From CAZAFN01 sp964484795 (lineage in GTDB: Bacteria > Pseudomonadota > Alphaproteobacteria > Methylaequorales > Methylaequoraceae), in the NCBI GenBank assembly GCA_964484795.1, contig CAZAFN010000001.1, positions 35,805 through 99,804 of the forward strand: a DNA stretch of 64,000 nucleotides. The letters are read 5' to 3'. A program made the translations under genes and the position numbers. Within the stretch, counting starts at the first letter, position 1, and each line of letters opens with the position of its first letter. Positions 49,104-57,181 of this stretch are shown piece by piece. Below the pieces are notes generated by a model. That model made no database searches, was not told where the DNA came from, and saw only the letters and a list, made by a program, of their open reading frames with translations.

Positions 49104-49670
49104 ATGTTTATCCAAACAGAAGAAACTCCCAACCCAGCTACCTTAAAATTCATTCCTGGCAAAAAACTTTTAGACGAAGGAACATTGGAATTTAAAAATA
49201 AAAAAGAAGCGCAGTCTTTTGAACTAGCAAAAAATCTTTTTGATGATGAAAATGTCAAGAATGTTTTTATTGGGAAAGATTTTATAACAATAACAAAATC
49301 ATCTGATGTTGATTGGGAAGTAATAAAACCAAATGTTTTTTCAAAGATGTTAGATTTTTTTTCATTAAATGAGAAAATAAAGATCACTAAAGTTTCAAAA
49401 AGCAAAGATCCAAAAAAGAAATATAAAAAAGAAGATTTAGCAATTGTTAAACAAATAAATGAACTACTTGAAGAAAGGATAAAACCAGCTGTTGCCCAAG
49501 ACGGAGGAGACATTAGTTTTGTCAAATATGAAGATGGGGTAGTTTTCTTAGAATTAAGGGGGGCTTGTGCTGGTTGTCCAAGCTCTACAATTACACTTAA
49601 GTCTGGGATTGAAAATATGCTTAAGTACTATATACCTGAAGTGGTATCAGTTGAAGCAGCAAATCAATAA
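49104..49670 (+). CDS. nfuA: NfuA-like Fe-S cluster carrier (Nfu N-terminal plus NifU C-terminal domain)
   Basis: A 188-residue protein. Residues 1-~90 match the Nfu N-terminal domain (MFIQTEETPNPATLKFIPGK, NVKNVFIGKDFITITKS). Residues ~110-185 are the NifU-like domain with RIKPAVAQDGGDISFV and the cluster-binding GACAGCPSS (C-x-x-C near 155-158). Such proteins pass Fe-S clusters to recipient enzymes. The stop shares an A with the next gene's ATG (TAATG). Confidence 0.95.
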   Translation: MFIQTEETPNPATLKFIPGKKLLDEGTLEFKNKKEAQSFELAKNLFDDENVKNVFIGKDFITITKSSDVDWEVIKPNVFSKMLDFFSLNEKIKITKVSKSKDPKKKYKKEDLAIVKQINELLEERIKPAVAQDGGDISFVKYEDGVVFLELRGACAGCPSSTITLKSGIENMLKYYIPEVVSVEAANQ

Positions 49671-50623
49671 TGAATAATATTGGGCTCCTTTACAGAAATC
49701 TGATTATATTTCTGGTTTCACTTGTATTGCTGAACCTTTCTATAGGTTTTTACAAAAGCTTTTCAGAAAAAAAAAAAGTAAAAATTGCATCTCTTGATTA
49801 TATGATTCGTAGCAATGAATCTTTATATGACTTTTCAACTGACAGTAAGGTTGATTTTATAAGTGAGTCCAAAGAAATGATAGATATTTTTAAGAAGTAT
49901 AATTTTTCGTCAGAGAATTTTCTTAGCGATGAATCAGACAATTTAATAATTTTTTCATCATTACCAAATGATTTTATGGAAGTTGAACCAGTGAGTGAAA
50001 GAAAAAAACTTTTTGTAAATACACTTCTCCCAATAATATATGTTGAAAATCAAAAAATTTTAGAAGATAGAAAAAAAATTCTTGATTGGTGGAGTCAATC
50101 TAATGGAGAAGATTTTTCCAGAGAGTTTTGGCCATCATGGCTTTTTGAGTTAAGTGAAAAATATGATTCCGGCAATTCAAATGTTGGCAATTTGCTTATA
50201 AAAGTTGATATTGTTCCAACATCTGTTGCTTTGGCACAAGCAGCAATTGAAAGTGGTTGGGGAACATCGAGGTATCTTAGAGAAGGAAATGCAATTTATG
50301 GACAATATACGTTTGACAAGAAGAAAGGGATTTCCCCAAAAAAAATAGAAAAGGGTAAAAATTTTTATATAAAAAAATTTTCTAACTTGTCCGAGTCAAC
50401 AAGGTCTTATTTAAAAAATATTAATACTCATAGGGCTTATGAAAAATTCAGACAAGAGAGAAAGAAACTTAGAATGAACGGAGAAATTTTGTCAGGTAAA
50501 GTTTTATCTAGTTATTTGGAAAGTTACTCTGAAAGAAGAAAAGCATATGTAGATGACGTCAGAAACTTAATTGAATCAAACAACTTTATGAAGTTTGATT
50601 ACTCTAATAATTTACCAAACTGA
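49670..50623 (+). CDS. Bax-like glucosaminidase-domain protein
   Basis: A 317-residue protein with an N-terminal membrane anchor (LIIFLVSLVLLNLSIGFY). Its C-terminal half is of the Bax/N-acetylglucosaminidase family: VPTSVALAQAAIESGWGTSRYLREGNAIYGQYTF contains the catalytic glutamate near residue 194, and STRSYLKNINTHRAYEKFRQ is also conserved. It probably cleaves peptidoglycan glycan strands in the periplasm. Residues ~40-130 are unique and acidic. It is the first of three wall-active genes in a row, although the next two are on the other strand. Confidence 0.83.
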   Translation: MNNIGLLYRNLIIFLVSLVLLNLSIGFYKSFSEKKKVKIASLDYMIRSNESLYDFSTDSKVDFISESKEMIDIFKKYNFSSENFLSDESDNLIIFSSLPNDFMEVEPVSERKKLFVNTLLPIIYVENQKILEDRKKILDWWSQSNGEDFSREFWPSWLFELSEKYDSGNSNVGNLLIKVDIVPTSVALAQAAIESGWGTSRYLREGNAIYGQYTFDKKKGISPKKIEKGKNFYIKKFSNLSESTRSYLKNINTHRAYEKFRQERKKLRMNGEILSGKVLSSYLESYSERRKAYVDDVRNLIESNNFMKFDYSNNLPN

Positions 50624-50643
50624 TTTCTTGACTAAAACCGAAA

Positions 50644-51642
50644 CTAATTTTTCCTATAAATAATCATTTTCCCAAACCAGAATAATTCTTTTCGTTCTGA
50701 AAAAAAAGTACAATTAAGTCTATATCTTTGTTTTTCTATGAAACCAGACAAGCTAATTACTATTTTATCTGATTTAATATTATTTTTTTTTAAAGTTGCG
50801 TTATTGTTTATAAAACAATTAATTTTTTTTGAATGTTTATTAGATTTAAACTTTAAAGTCGTAGAATTTTTATTTGAAATAGAATCTAACAAAGAGAGAT
50901 TTTCAAGTAACAAAGGCTTTGAGTTTACAATTTGTTTGAACCTTTCAAGAGAACCGTAGGAATCATTAATTGCAAATCTAGGCAATCTTAAAACATTTTC
51001 ATTCAAATGAATTGGACTGGAGTGTTGAGAGAATGCAATCTTATAATTTAGTTTATCCACTATTTTTTCCACATTTTCACTGCTTTCTCCGTATGGATAC
51101 GACAGTATTTCAGGTTTTTTTCCGATCTTTTCTTCAATTAAAATTTCTGCTTTAACAATATTTTCTCTAATTTCTTTAGAACTAAGATCCAACAAATTTT
51201 TGTGACTTGATGTATGATTTAAAATTTCTACATTATTTTTTGATAAATAGTTGAGCATTTTCCATGTCATAAAACTTGAATTTTCATCTTCTGAAACGAA
51301 GTCAGTTGATGTAAAAACACTAAATGGAAACCCATACTTTTTTAGCACAGGGTAAGCTTCAGTAAAAATGCTTTTATATGCATCATCAATAGTAATAAAA
51401 ACAGTTTTATCAGGTAGATTTTTTTTCTTTTCAAAAAAGAGTACAAGATCTGACAAAGGTAGAACTGTAAAACCTTCTACAGCAAGAAAATTCATCTGTT
51501 CTTCAAACCTTTGTGTTGAAATGTTGGTAGACGGATGCTCTGGTTCATTAAATCGGTGGTACATCAAAACAATAATGGACTTTTCTTTTCCGTAAACAAA
51601 ATTAGAAAAAAGAATAATAATAAGAAAAAAGATTTTTTTCAC
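50644..51642 (-). CDS. Polysaccharide deacetylase (NodB homology) protein
   Basis: A 332-residue exported protein with signal peptide MKKIFFLIIILFSNFVYG. The NodB domain has VLMYHRF, the metal-binding pair in FITIDDAYKS (about 86-87), the histidines in HTSSHKNL, and SYPYGE. It removes acetyl groups from peptidoglycan or another N-acetylated polysaccharide. The last ~90 residues form an extra beta-rich, asparagine/lysine-rich segment of unknown role. It sits 12 bases after the vanX-like gene and is probably co-transcribed with it. Confidence 0.85.
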   Translation of the reverse strand: MKKIFFLIIILFSNFVYGKEKSIIVLMYHRFNEPEHPSTNISTQRFEEQMNFLAVEGFTVLPLSDLVLFFEKKKNLPDKTVFITIDDAYKSIFTEAYPVLKKYGFPFSVFTSTDFVSEDENSSFMTWKMLNYLSKNNVEILNHTSSHKNLLDLSSKEIRENIVKAEILIEEKIGKKPEILSYPYGESSENVEKIVDKLNYKIAFSQHSSPIHLNENVLRLPRFAINDSYGSLERFKQIVNSKPLLLENLSLLDSISNKNSTTLKFKSNKHSKKINCFINNNATLKKNNIKSDKIVISLSGFIEKQRYRLNCTFFSERKELFWFGKMIIYRKN

Positions 51643-51654
51643 AGCAATTTTTTC

Positions 51655-52191
51655 TTATATGTCATCAATAATAGGATATTTTTTGGAATCAAATAGTTGG
51701 TAATGCCACCATTCGTTTCTGAAGAAATCCCAGCCAGCGTCAGTCATTATTCCAAGAAGTAAAGTTCTGTTTTTATAGGCTGTTTTTGAAATTTGAAGTG
51801 AACCATGATATGAAAGTTTGCTAAATTCATCAAAATCTGTGCCCATATCTAATTCTTCTTTGTTTGAATCTATTAATGTTAGATCAATTGCAACACCTCT
51901 GGAATGAGGAGATCCCTTTTCAGGTGGGGCAATGAAGTTTGGATCAGGAAAAAAATCCCATAATTTTCTTTGCACATAAACTGGACGATATGCATCAAAA
52001 ACCTTTATTTTAAACCCAATCTTTTTTGCAATTTCAACTGCCAAAGAAAGATGTTCGAAGGCAATTTTGTGGATATAACAATCTTTGGAAAAGTAAACTT
52101 TTTCATTAGTAAAGTTTTTTTTTGTTGAATATCTTAGATCAATTTCAACATCTAAATTTTTTTTATTTACTTTGATAAGGTTATGATTCAT
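51655..52191 (-). CDS. D-alanyl-D-alanine dipeptidase (VanX/DdpX family)
   Basis: A 178-residue zinc dipeptidase. Ligands and catalytic residues are present: H96 and D103 in SPHSRGVAIDL, E160 and H163 in NEWWHYQLF, and the arginine R69 in DAYRP. No signal peptide is visible, which suggests a cytoplasmic role in recycling D-Ala-D-Ala from wall turnover rather than vancomycin resistance; no vanH or vanA is nearby. It diverges from tsaB over 16 bases. Confidence 0.92.
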   Translation of the reverse strand: MNHNLIKVNKKNLDVEIDLRYSTKKNFTNEKVYFSKDCYIHKIAFEHLSLAVEIAKKIGFKIKVFDAYRPVYVQRKLWDFFPDPNFIAPPEKGSPHSRGVAIDLTLIDSNKEELDMGTDFDEFSKLSYHGSLQISKTAYKNRTLLLGIMTDAGWDFFRNEWWHYQLFDSKKYPIIDDI

Positions 52192-52207
52192 TTTAGGAAC
52201 GTAAATT

Positions 52208-52855
52208 ATGTTATCATTATCACTTTTTTGTTCAAGTCAAAGAATTTCAGTTGCTCTTTATAGACAAAAAAAATTAATGAATTTTTTTTCAAATAAGATT
52301 GTTGATAACAAGATAGAATCTATTTTTTCAATTTTAAAAAAAGCTATAAGAAATAATAGTATCGAAAATTTGTCAAAAATTTTTGTTTCTTCTGGGCCTG
52401 GAAGTTTTACTGCCATAAGATCAATAAAAGCGATTGCTCAAGGCTTGTCACTAGCTACTAGTGCAAAAATAATTTCTGTAAGTACTTTTGAATCATTTTT
52501 AAATAATTTAAAAAATAAAAATTCTTATGCAATTATCTATTTTGAATCTAATAAACAAAATTTTTTTTTCCAGATGTTTAAATTAGGTTTAAACAAAAAC
52601 GATATAAAATCAAAAGTATTTTATGGCGATGCTAAAAAATTAAAAAATTTTTATCTAACAAAAAAGAAAAAATATAAAGATTTAATTTTTGTTTGTGACA
52701 CAAAAAAAAATTTGGGAATATTTGAGGACCATGGTTCGAAAAATGGTTATACATTCAATCTAGATGCAAAAAGCATTGCGAATGCATGTTTTTCTGGTTT
52801 TGGAAAAAAAGATTTGAAGATTTTTTATCATCATACCTACTATGAAAAAAATTAA
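52208..52855 (+). CDS. tsaB: tRNA threonylcarbamoyladenosine biosynthesis protein TsaB
   Basis: A 215-residue ASKHA-fold protein, the TsaD partner in making t6A37 of tRNAs. The best signature is IFVSSGPGSFTAIRSIKAIAQGLSLA (about 58-83); the rest is diverged and lysine-rich, as expected for TsaB in AT-rich genomes. It starts with an N-terminal strand LSLSLFCSSQRISVALY. It overlaps the next gene, rimI, by 14 bases, a usual pairing. Confidence 0.85.
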   Translation: MLSLSLFCSSQRISVALYRQKKLMNFFSNKIVDNKIESIFSILKKAIRNNSIENLSKIFVSSGPGSFTAIRSIKAIAQGLSLATSAKIISVSTFESFLNNLKNKNSYAIIYFESNKQNFFFQMFKLGLNKNDIKSKVFYGDAKKLKNFYLTKKKKYKDLIFVCDTKKNLGIFEDHGSKNGYTFNLDAKSIANACFSGFGKKDLKIFYHHTYYEKN

Positions 52856-53303
52856 AATTTGTGAAATGACTACAAGTCATTGTGATTCAGTTTTTGATTT
52901 GCAGGTTCGAAACAAAATGGATTTTGGAGTGAATATCTGGAAAAGTTCAGAATTAAAAGAACTTTTAAAAAAGGACCAAAATTTTGGAAGAGTATTTGTT
53001 TTTGAAAAAAAAATACAAGGGTTTTGTCTTTTTTCAGCAAGTTCAGAATTTCTTGAAATTTATACAATTTTTGTTGACCCATTTTTTCGAAACAATGGGG
53101 TAGCTAGGTATTTTTTAAGAGAAGGTATAAAATATTGTAAAAAAAATGTTTTAAAGAAAATAATTCTTGAAGTTAATGAAATTAATAAATTGGCAATTAA
53201 ATTATACAAGAAAAATGACTTTGTTTTGATTGGGAAAAGGAAGAATTATTATAATATTAATGGAAAATTATTCGATGCTATTTTGATGCAGTTAATGATT
53301 TGA
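52842..53303 (+). CDS. rimI: Ribosomal-protein-alanine N-acetyltransferase RimI
   Basis: A 153-residue GNAT enzyme. The acetyl-CoA loop is FRNNGVARYFLREGI (about 86-100, the R/Q-x-x-G-x-A pattern), preceded by FLEIYTIFVDP and followed by ILEVNEINKLAIKLYKKNDFVLIGKRKNYY, typical of RimI. It is the usual partner of tsaB in alphaproteobacteria. Its substrate is by analogy S18. The 3' end overlaps the convergent TusA-like gene by 12 bases. Confidence 0.88.
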   Translation: MKKIKICEMTTSHCDSVFDLQVRNKMDFGVNIWKSSELKELLKKDQNFGRVFVFEKKIQGFCLFSASSEFLEIYTIFVDPFFRNNGVARYFLREGIKYCKKNVLKKIILEVNEINKLAIKLYKKNDFVLIGKRKNYYNINGKLFDAILMQLMI

Positions 53304-53522
53304 TGGTGATTTTAATTTCATCTCATATATGTCCTTCTTTACTTTTTTGGACTCAATTAAAAAGTTTTTTTCTAAAGAATTCTTTAACATTTTTAGATTG
53401 TTTTTGCCTTTAATTAAAATAATCTTATTTTTTATTTTACTATTTTCAGTAATAAAAACTTTAGTCTTCAAAAAAGTCATTGGGCAAACTTCATTTGTAA
53501 TGTCTAAAACTTTTTTTTTCAT
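53292..53522 (-). CDS. TusA-like sulfur carrier protein
   Basis: A 76-residue TusA/SirA-fold protein with the active cysteine C13 in EVCPMTFLKTK, matching the family CPxP region except that the second proline is Thr. TusA-type proteins relay persulfide sulfur, for instance in tRNA thiolation. It is the only gene here on the minus strand among plus-strand neighbours and diverges from fur over 129 bases. Confidence 0.82.
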   Translation of the reverse strand: MKKKVLDITNEVCPMTFLKTKVFITENSKIKNKIILIKGKNNLKMLKNSLEKNFLIESKKVKKDIYEMKLKSPSNH

Positions 53523-53533
53523 TTTATATTCAA

Positions 53534-53577
53534 TATGTGATAAAATAGAAATTAATTATGTGGTAAAATAGCAATTA
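53534..53577. repeat. Tandem 21-bp repeat in the tusA-like/fur spacer
   Basis: TATGTGATAAAATAG followed by AAATTA (53534-53554) recurs as TATGTGGTAAAATAG plus CAATTA (53557-53577), 19 of 21 bases identical with a 23-base period. Each unit includes a TAAAAT that could act as a -10 element on the plus strand. It may be a double operator or duplicated promoter. Confidence 0.55.
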
Positions 53578-53587
53578 TAGTTTGATT

Positions 53588-53601
53588 CATCAATGTTGAT
53601 G
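53588..53601. promoter_or_regulatory. Palindrome CATCAA-TG-TTGATG upstream of fur
   Basis: Perfect 6-bp arms around a 2-base centre, 50 bases upstream of the fur ATG. The size and position suit an operator for a dimeric regulator. It does not match the classical GATAATGATAATCATTATC Fur box closely. Confidence 0.35.
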
Positions 53602-53651
53602 ATATTAAGTTTTAAGAAATTGTAAAAAATCTTTAAAAATATTTTAACTTT

Positions 53652-54065
53652 ATGCAGTCACTATTAGAAAAGTGTTTGAATCTTGGTCTGAAGATGACAG
53701 ACCAAAGGAAAGTGATTGTTAAGGTGTTATCAGAGTCAAAAGATCATCCCGATGTTGAGTCCGTTTACAGACGAGCATCAAGAATTGACAAAAGAATTGG
53801 AATTGCCACTGTTTATAGAACAATAAAGCTTTTTCAAGACAACAGTTTGCTTGAAAAGCATGAGTTTAAAGGGTTTAGCTCAAGATATGAGACGGTTAGA
53901 GAGAATCATCATCATCTTATAGACATTCGAAGTGGAAAAGTAAAAGAGTTCAGGAATACATTAATAGATGCAATGCAAAAACAAATGGCAAAAGAATTAG
54001 GCTATGATTTAGTTGATTATAGATTAGAGATATATGCTGTTCCAAGTAAAAACAAAAAAGAATAA
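53652..54065 (+). CDS. fur: Fur-family ferric/metal uptake regulator
   Basis: A 137-residue Fur-family repressor: helix-turn-helix segment TDQRKVIVKVLSESKDHPDVESVYRRASRIDKRIGIATVYRTIKLF (about 16-61), then FSSRYETVRENHHHLIDIRSGKVKEF with the regulatory metal histidines. The CxxC structural zinc pair is absent, as in alphaproteobacterial Fur/Mur proteins, so it could respond to iron or manganese. Its 3' end overlaps the olsB-like gene by 32 bases. Confidence 0.9.
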   Translation: MQSLLEKCLNLGLKMTDQRKVIVKVLSESKDHPDVESVYRRASRIDKRIGIATVYRTIKLFQDNSLLEKHEFKGFSSRYETVRENHHHLIDIRSGKVKEFRNTLIDAMQKQMAKELGYDLVDYRLEIYAVPSKNKKE

Positions 54066-54993
54066 ATTAAATGTTTTGGATGGCTCTTTAAGGCCAGGAT
54101 TTAAAAGAATTAAATCTATTTTTACTAAGGTTAAATTCGTGGCAAAGAATGTTGTGTATGTTAAAAAATGGTATGAGCAAAAATTAAATCGTGAAACTTT
54201 GTGCGAGCCTTTTTCACCTAAGAATAATTTTAAAGCCCAAAAAGTTGAATTTTTTTTCAACCCTTACTTAGTAAAGACCATCAACGAACCTGATCCTCTT
54301 ATGAAAAAAGTTAAAGCACTAAGGTGCAGAAGTTTTTTTGGGGATTCTAAAAAAATTAATTTTGATACCGACGAGTTTGACCAAGATTGTGATCATTTAG
54401 TAGTTGTCGATAAATCTAAGTCTGAGGATTTTGTTGTTGGAACATACAGATTATTAATAAAACCCAAAGATGTCAAATACAGGAAATTCTATAGTGAATC
54501 AGAGTTTAACATAAATAATTTGTATAAAGGTAAGAAACTTTCAATGTTGGAAGCCGGGAGATCTTGTGTTCACGAAAAGTATCGTGATGGTAGAATAATA
54601 AGACTGCTATGGAGAGGTCTTGCGACATACATTTTAAAAAATAAAATTGATCTAATTTTTGGTTGTGCAAGTTTTCCGTCAAGCAACCATGCGCTATTTA
54701 AAGATCAGTTGTCATACCTTCACTATAATCATATGCCACCGAAACACTACTTTACCTTCCCGCACAATCATATGAAAGCAGACTTTAACATTAAGGGGAA
54801 AGATAGTATAAATGAAGAAAATGAGTTTAGAAGATTGCCTCCATTAATTAAAGCGTATATCAGGGCAGGGGCTTGGATAGGTTCTGGTGCAATTGTTGAC
54901 AGAGAGTTTGATACAACAGATGTGCTCATTATATTAGAATCAAAAAAGATTTTAAAAAAATACACACAACTAGCTTTTGACCAGAGGCACTAA
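54034..54993 (+). CDS. olsB: OlsB-like ornithine-acyl-ACP N-acyltransferase (GNAT/hemolysin-like)
   Basis: A 319-residue acyltransferase of the OlsB type, which makes lyso-ornithine lipid from ornithine and 3-hydroxyacyl-ACP. Conserved points are VKALRCRSFF, DQDCDHLVVVD, VVGTYRLL, MLEAGRSCVHEKYRDGRIIRLLWRGLATYIL, IFGCASFPSSNH, and the C-terminal LPPLIKAYIRAGAWIGSGAIVDREFDTTDVLI. The start overlaps fur; translation might begin later, at TTG 54076. It is followed without a gap (TAATG) by the OlsA-like gene, a pairing that supports ornithine lipid synthesis. Confidence 0.82.
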   Translation: MLFQVKTKKNKLNVLDGSLRPGFKRIKSIFTKVKFVAKNVVYVKKWYEQKLNRETLCEPFSPKNNFKAQKVEFFFNPYLVKTINEPDPLMKKVKALRCRSFFGDSKKINFDTDEFDQDCDHLVVVDKSKSEDFVVGTYRLLIKPKDVKYRKFYSESEFNINNLYKGKKLSMLEAGRSCVHEKYRDGRIIRLLWRGLATYILKNKIDLIFGCASFPSSNHALFKDQLSYLHYNHMPPKHYFTFPHNHMKADFNIKGKDSINEENEFRRLPPLIKAYIRAGAWIGSGAIVDREFDTTDVLIILESKKILKKYTQLAFDQRH

Positions 54994-55811
54994 TGCTATA
55001 TTCGCCAGTACTTTCTTTCTTTAGAATTGTTCCACTACTTTTGTGGACATTATTTTGTTGTATTATGCACATAATGTTTTTTTTATTCTCCAAAAAAAAC
55101 TTTTTTTTATTTTACAGATTGTTTTTTAGGGGATTAGTGAATATTTTTGGGATAAAAATAAAATTTTCTGGTATTCCAGAAAAAGAAAATGTTTTTTTTG
55201 TTTCCAACCACATTTCATATTTAGATATTCTTATCCTTGGTTCTATGATTGACGGTTTGTTTATAGCTAAGTCAGAAATAAAATCTTGGCCACTAATTAA
55301 TAAAATTGCTGCACTAGGTAAAACAATTTTTGTAAACAGAAAAGAAATTTTAAATGTTAAAGAACAAATGAATATTGTTGGCTCAACCTTGCGTCAAGGA
55401 TACAATGTAATTCTTTTTCCTGAAGGCACGTCCAGTGATGGTTCTAGAGTTCTTCCCTTTAAGAGTTCATTGTTTGGACTTGTTGATTTTGAAGATAACA
55501 AGGACTATAAAATTCAGCCTATATCTATTTTTTACAGTAAATTAGATGGTGTCCCTGTTGAAAAAAAATTTAGACCTTTGTTTGCTTGGTTTGGAAGTAT
55601 GGATTTAATTTCTCATGCCTGGAAATTTTTGGGGTTGGGAGTGAGTGAAGTAAAAATAAACTTTCACTCATCCAAAAAATTTTCAAGTTTTAAAGACAGA
55701 AAAGATTCTTGTAGATACTGCTATAATACTATTTCAGATCAGATTTCTAAAAATTATGGCACTTTTGAGGTTGACAATAAGGTCAAACTCAATGAATTTA
55801 AGTTCTTGTAA
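54993..55811 (+). CDS. 1-acyl-glycerol-3-phosphate/lyso-ornithine acyltransferase (PlsC/OlsA family)
   Basis: A 272-residue membrane-anchored O-acyltransferase with one or two N-terminal hydrophobic segments. The catalytic NHxxxxD motif is NHISYLD (72-78), and the substrate motif is FPEGTSSDG (about 131-139). Sequence alone does not separate PlsC (phosphatidate synthesis) from OlsA (second step of ornithine lipid synthesis). Adjacency to olsB favours OlsA, while the same position before miaB in many alphaproteobacteria is annotated PlsC. Confidence 0.88.
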   Translation: MLYSPVLSFFRIVPLLLWTLFCCIMHIMFFLFSKKNFFLFYRLFFRGLVNIFGIKIKFSGIPEKENVFFVSNHISYLDILILGSMIDGLFIAKSEIKSWPLINKIAALGKTIFVNRKEILNVKEQMNIVGSTLRQGYNVILFPEGTSSDGSRVLPFKSSLFGLVDFEDNKDYKIQPISIFYSKLDGVPVEKKFRPLFAWFGSMDLISHAWKFLGLGVSEVKINFHSSKKFSSFKDRKDSCRYCYNTISDQISKNYGTFEVDNKVKLNEFKFL

Positions 55812-55842
55812 TAAAAAAATTATTTAATTATTTAATTTTGAT

Positions 55843-57174
55843 ATGAATGCATCTTTTTTTATAAAAACTTATGGTTGTCAAATGAATGATTATGATTCAG
55901 AAAAAATCAATGAATTGTTGTCATCTCATGGTTATAGAGAAACCTTAGAAATAGAAAAATCAGATATAGCCATTTTAAATACTTGTCACATCAGAGAAAA
56001 AGCAACTGAAAAACTATACTCTGACCTGGGAAGGTTGTCTGTTTTCAAAGAAAACAAAAAAAGGTCTGGCAAGGATATGAAAATAATTGTGACCGGTTGT
56101 GTAGCTCAAGCAGAAGGCAAAGAAATAATAAAGAGGAACAAAGCGGTAGACTTAGTTCTTGGACCCCAAAACTTTCATGTTATAGCCAAAGTTTTAAAAA
56201 AAGAATTAAAAAAGAAAACTTATACTGACTTTTTAGGTAATGAAAAGTTTGAATCATTTCCTGTTTCAAATAATAAAAATGTTAGCAGACTAGTTACTAT
56301 CCAGGAAGGTTGTGATAAGTTTTGTTCATTTTGTGTTGTTCCTTATACTCGTGGCGCAGAGTATTGCAGAAGTGTTGAAGATATATATGCGGAAGTTTTG
56401 AACTTAGTTAAAAATGGTGCGATGGAAGTTGTTTTACTTGGCCAAAACGTTAGTGCCTACAAATCTAGAATTTTTGAAGGAAAATCTTTGAAAAATGTTG
56501 GATTGAATGATTTGTGCAATGTTTTGTCAGACATTAGAGGACTGAAGAGAATTAGATATATTACTTCTCACCCAAATGACATTAATAACGATTTAATTCA
56601 AGAACACAAAAAAAACAAGAAAATGATGCCATTTTTACATTTACCAGTTCAGTCTGGTTCTAATAGGATTTTAAAGGAAATGAATAGAAAACATACCAGA
56701 GAAGAATATTTGGAAATCATAAATAAGATTAGAATTTCCAGACCTGACTTTGCTTTTTCGTCAGATTTTATTGTTGGGTATCCTGGAGAAACAGAGAGGG
56801 ATTTCCAAGATACTTTAGATCTCATTGAAAAAGTAAAATTTGCAAGCTCTTACTCTTTTAGGTATTCACCTCGACCAGGCACGCCATCATCATTAAAGCA
56901 AAACTTTGTAGATGATAAAAAAGTTGCTATTAGGCTGCAAAAAATCCAAAGATTACTTTTAGAGCAACAAAACGAATTCAACTCTGAATTGTTGGGAAAA
57001 ACTTCTGAAGTTCTAATTACGGGAAAAGCAAAGAAGGAAAACCAATATGTTGGAAGAACGGCTTATCTTCAGCCAGTTCACATATATTCATCTAGAAATG
57101 TTACTGGAAAAATTTTAAAAACTAAAATTGAAAAACTAACGGCCTTTTCATTTCACGGAAAAATTATTAATTAA
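55843..57174 (+). CDS. miaB: tRNA-2-methylthio-N6-dimethylallyladenosine synthase MiaB
   Basis: A 443-residue radical-SAM methylthiotransferase acting on A37 of tRNAs reading UNN codons. The N-terminal cluster uses C12, C48 and C86 (TYGCQMN, NTCHIREKA, VTGCVAQ). The radical SAM cluster is GCDKFCSFCVVP (C157, C161, C164), and a C-terminal TRAM domain includes VLITGKAKKENQYVGRT. It is first of the miaB-phoH-ybeY-corC-lnt series. Confidence 0.98.
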   Translation: MNASFFIKTYGCQMNDYDSEKINELLSSHGYRETLEIEKSDIAILNTCHIREKATEKLYSDLGRLSVFKENKKRSGKDMKIIVTGCVAQAEGKEIIKRNKAVDLVLGPQNFHVIAKVLKKELKKKTYTDFLGNEKFESFPVSNNKNVSRLVTIQEGCDKFCSFCVVPYTRGAEYCRSVEDIYAEVLNLVKNGAMEVVLLGQNVSAYKSRIFEGKSLKNVGLNDLCNVLSDIRGLKRIRYITSHPNDINNDLIQEHKKNKKMMPFLHLPVQSGSNRILKEMNRKHTREEYLEIINKIRISRPDFAFSSDFIVGYPGETERDFQDTLDLIEKVKFASSYSFRYSPRPGTPSSLKQNFVDDKKVAIRLQKIQRLLLEQQNEFNSELLGKTSEVLITGKAKKENQYVGRTAYLQPVHIYSSRNVTGKILKTKIEKLTAFSFHGKIIN

Positions 57175-57181
57175 GACCAAG

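Noticed and set aside
53329..53571. Hydrophobic 80-codon plus-strand frame opposite the TusA-like gene
   Set aside because: The apparent membrane protein is the reverse reading of a lysine-rich TusA-like gene with its conserved CPM motif; AT-rich antisense frames commonly look hydrophobic.
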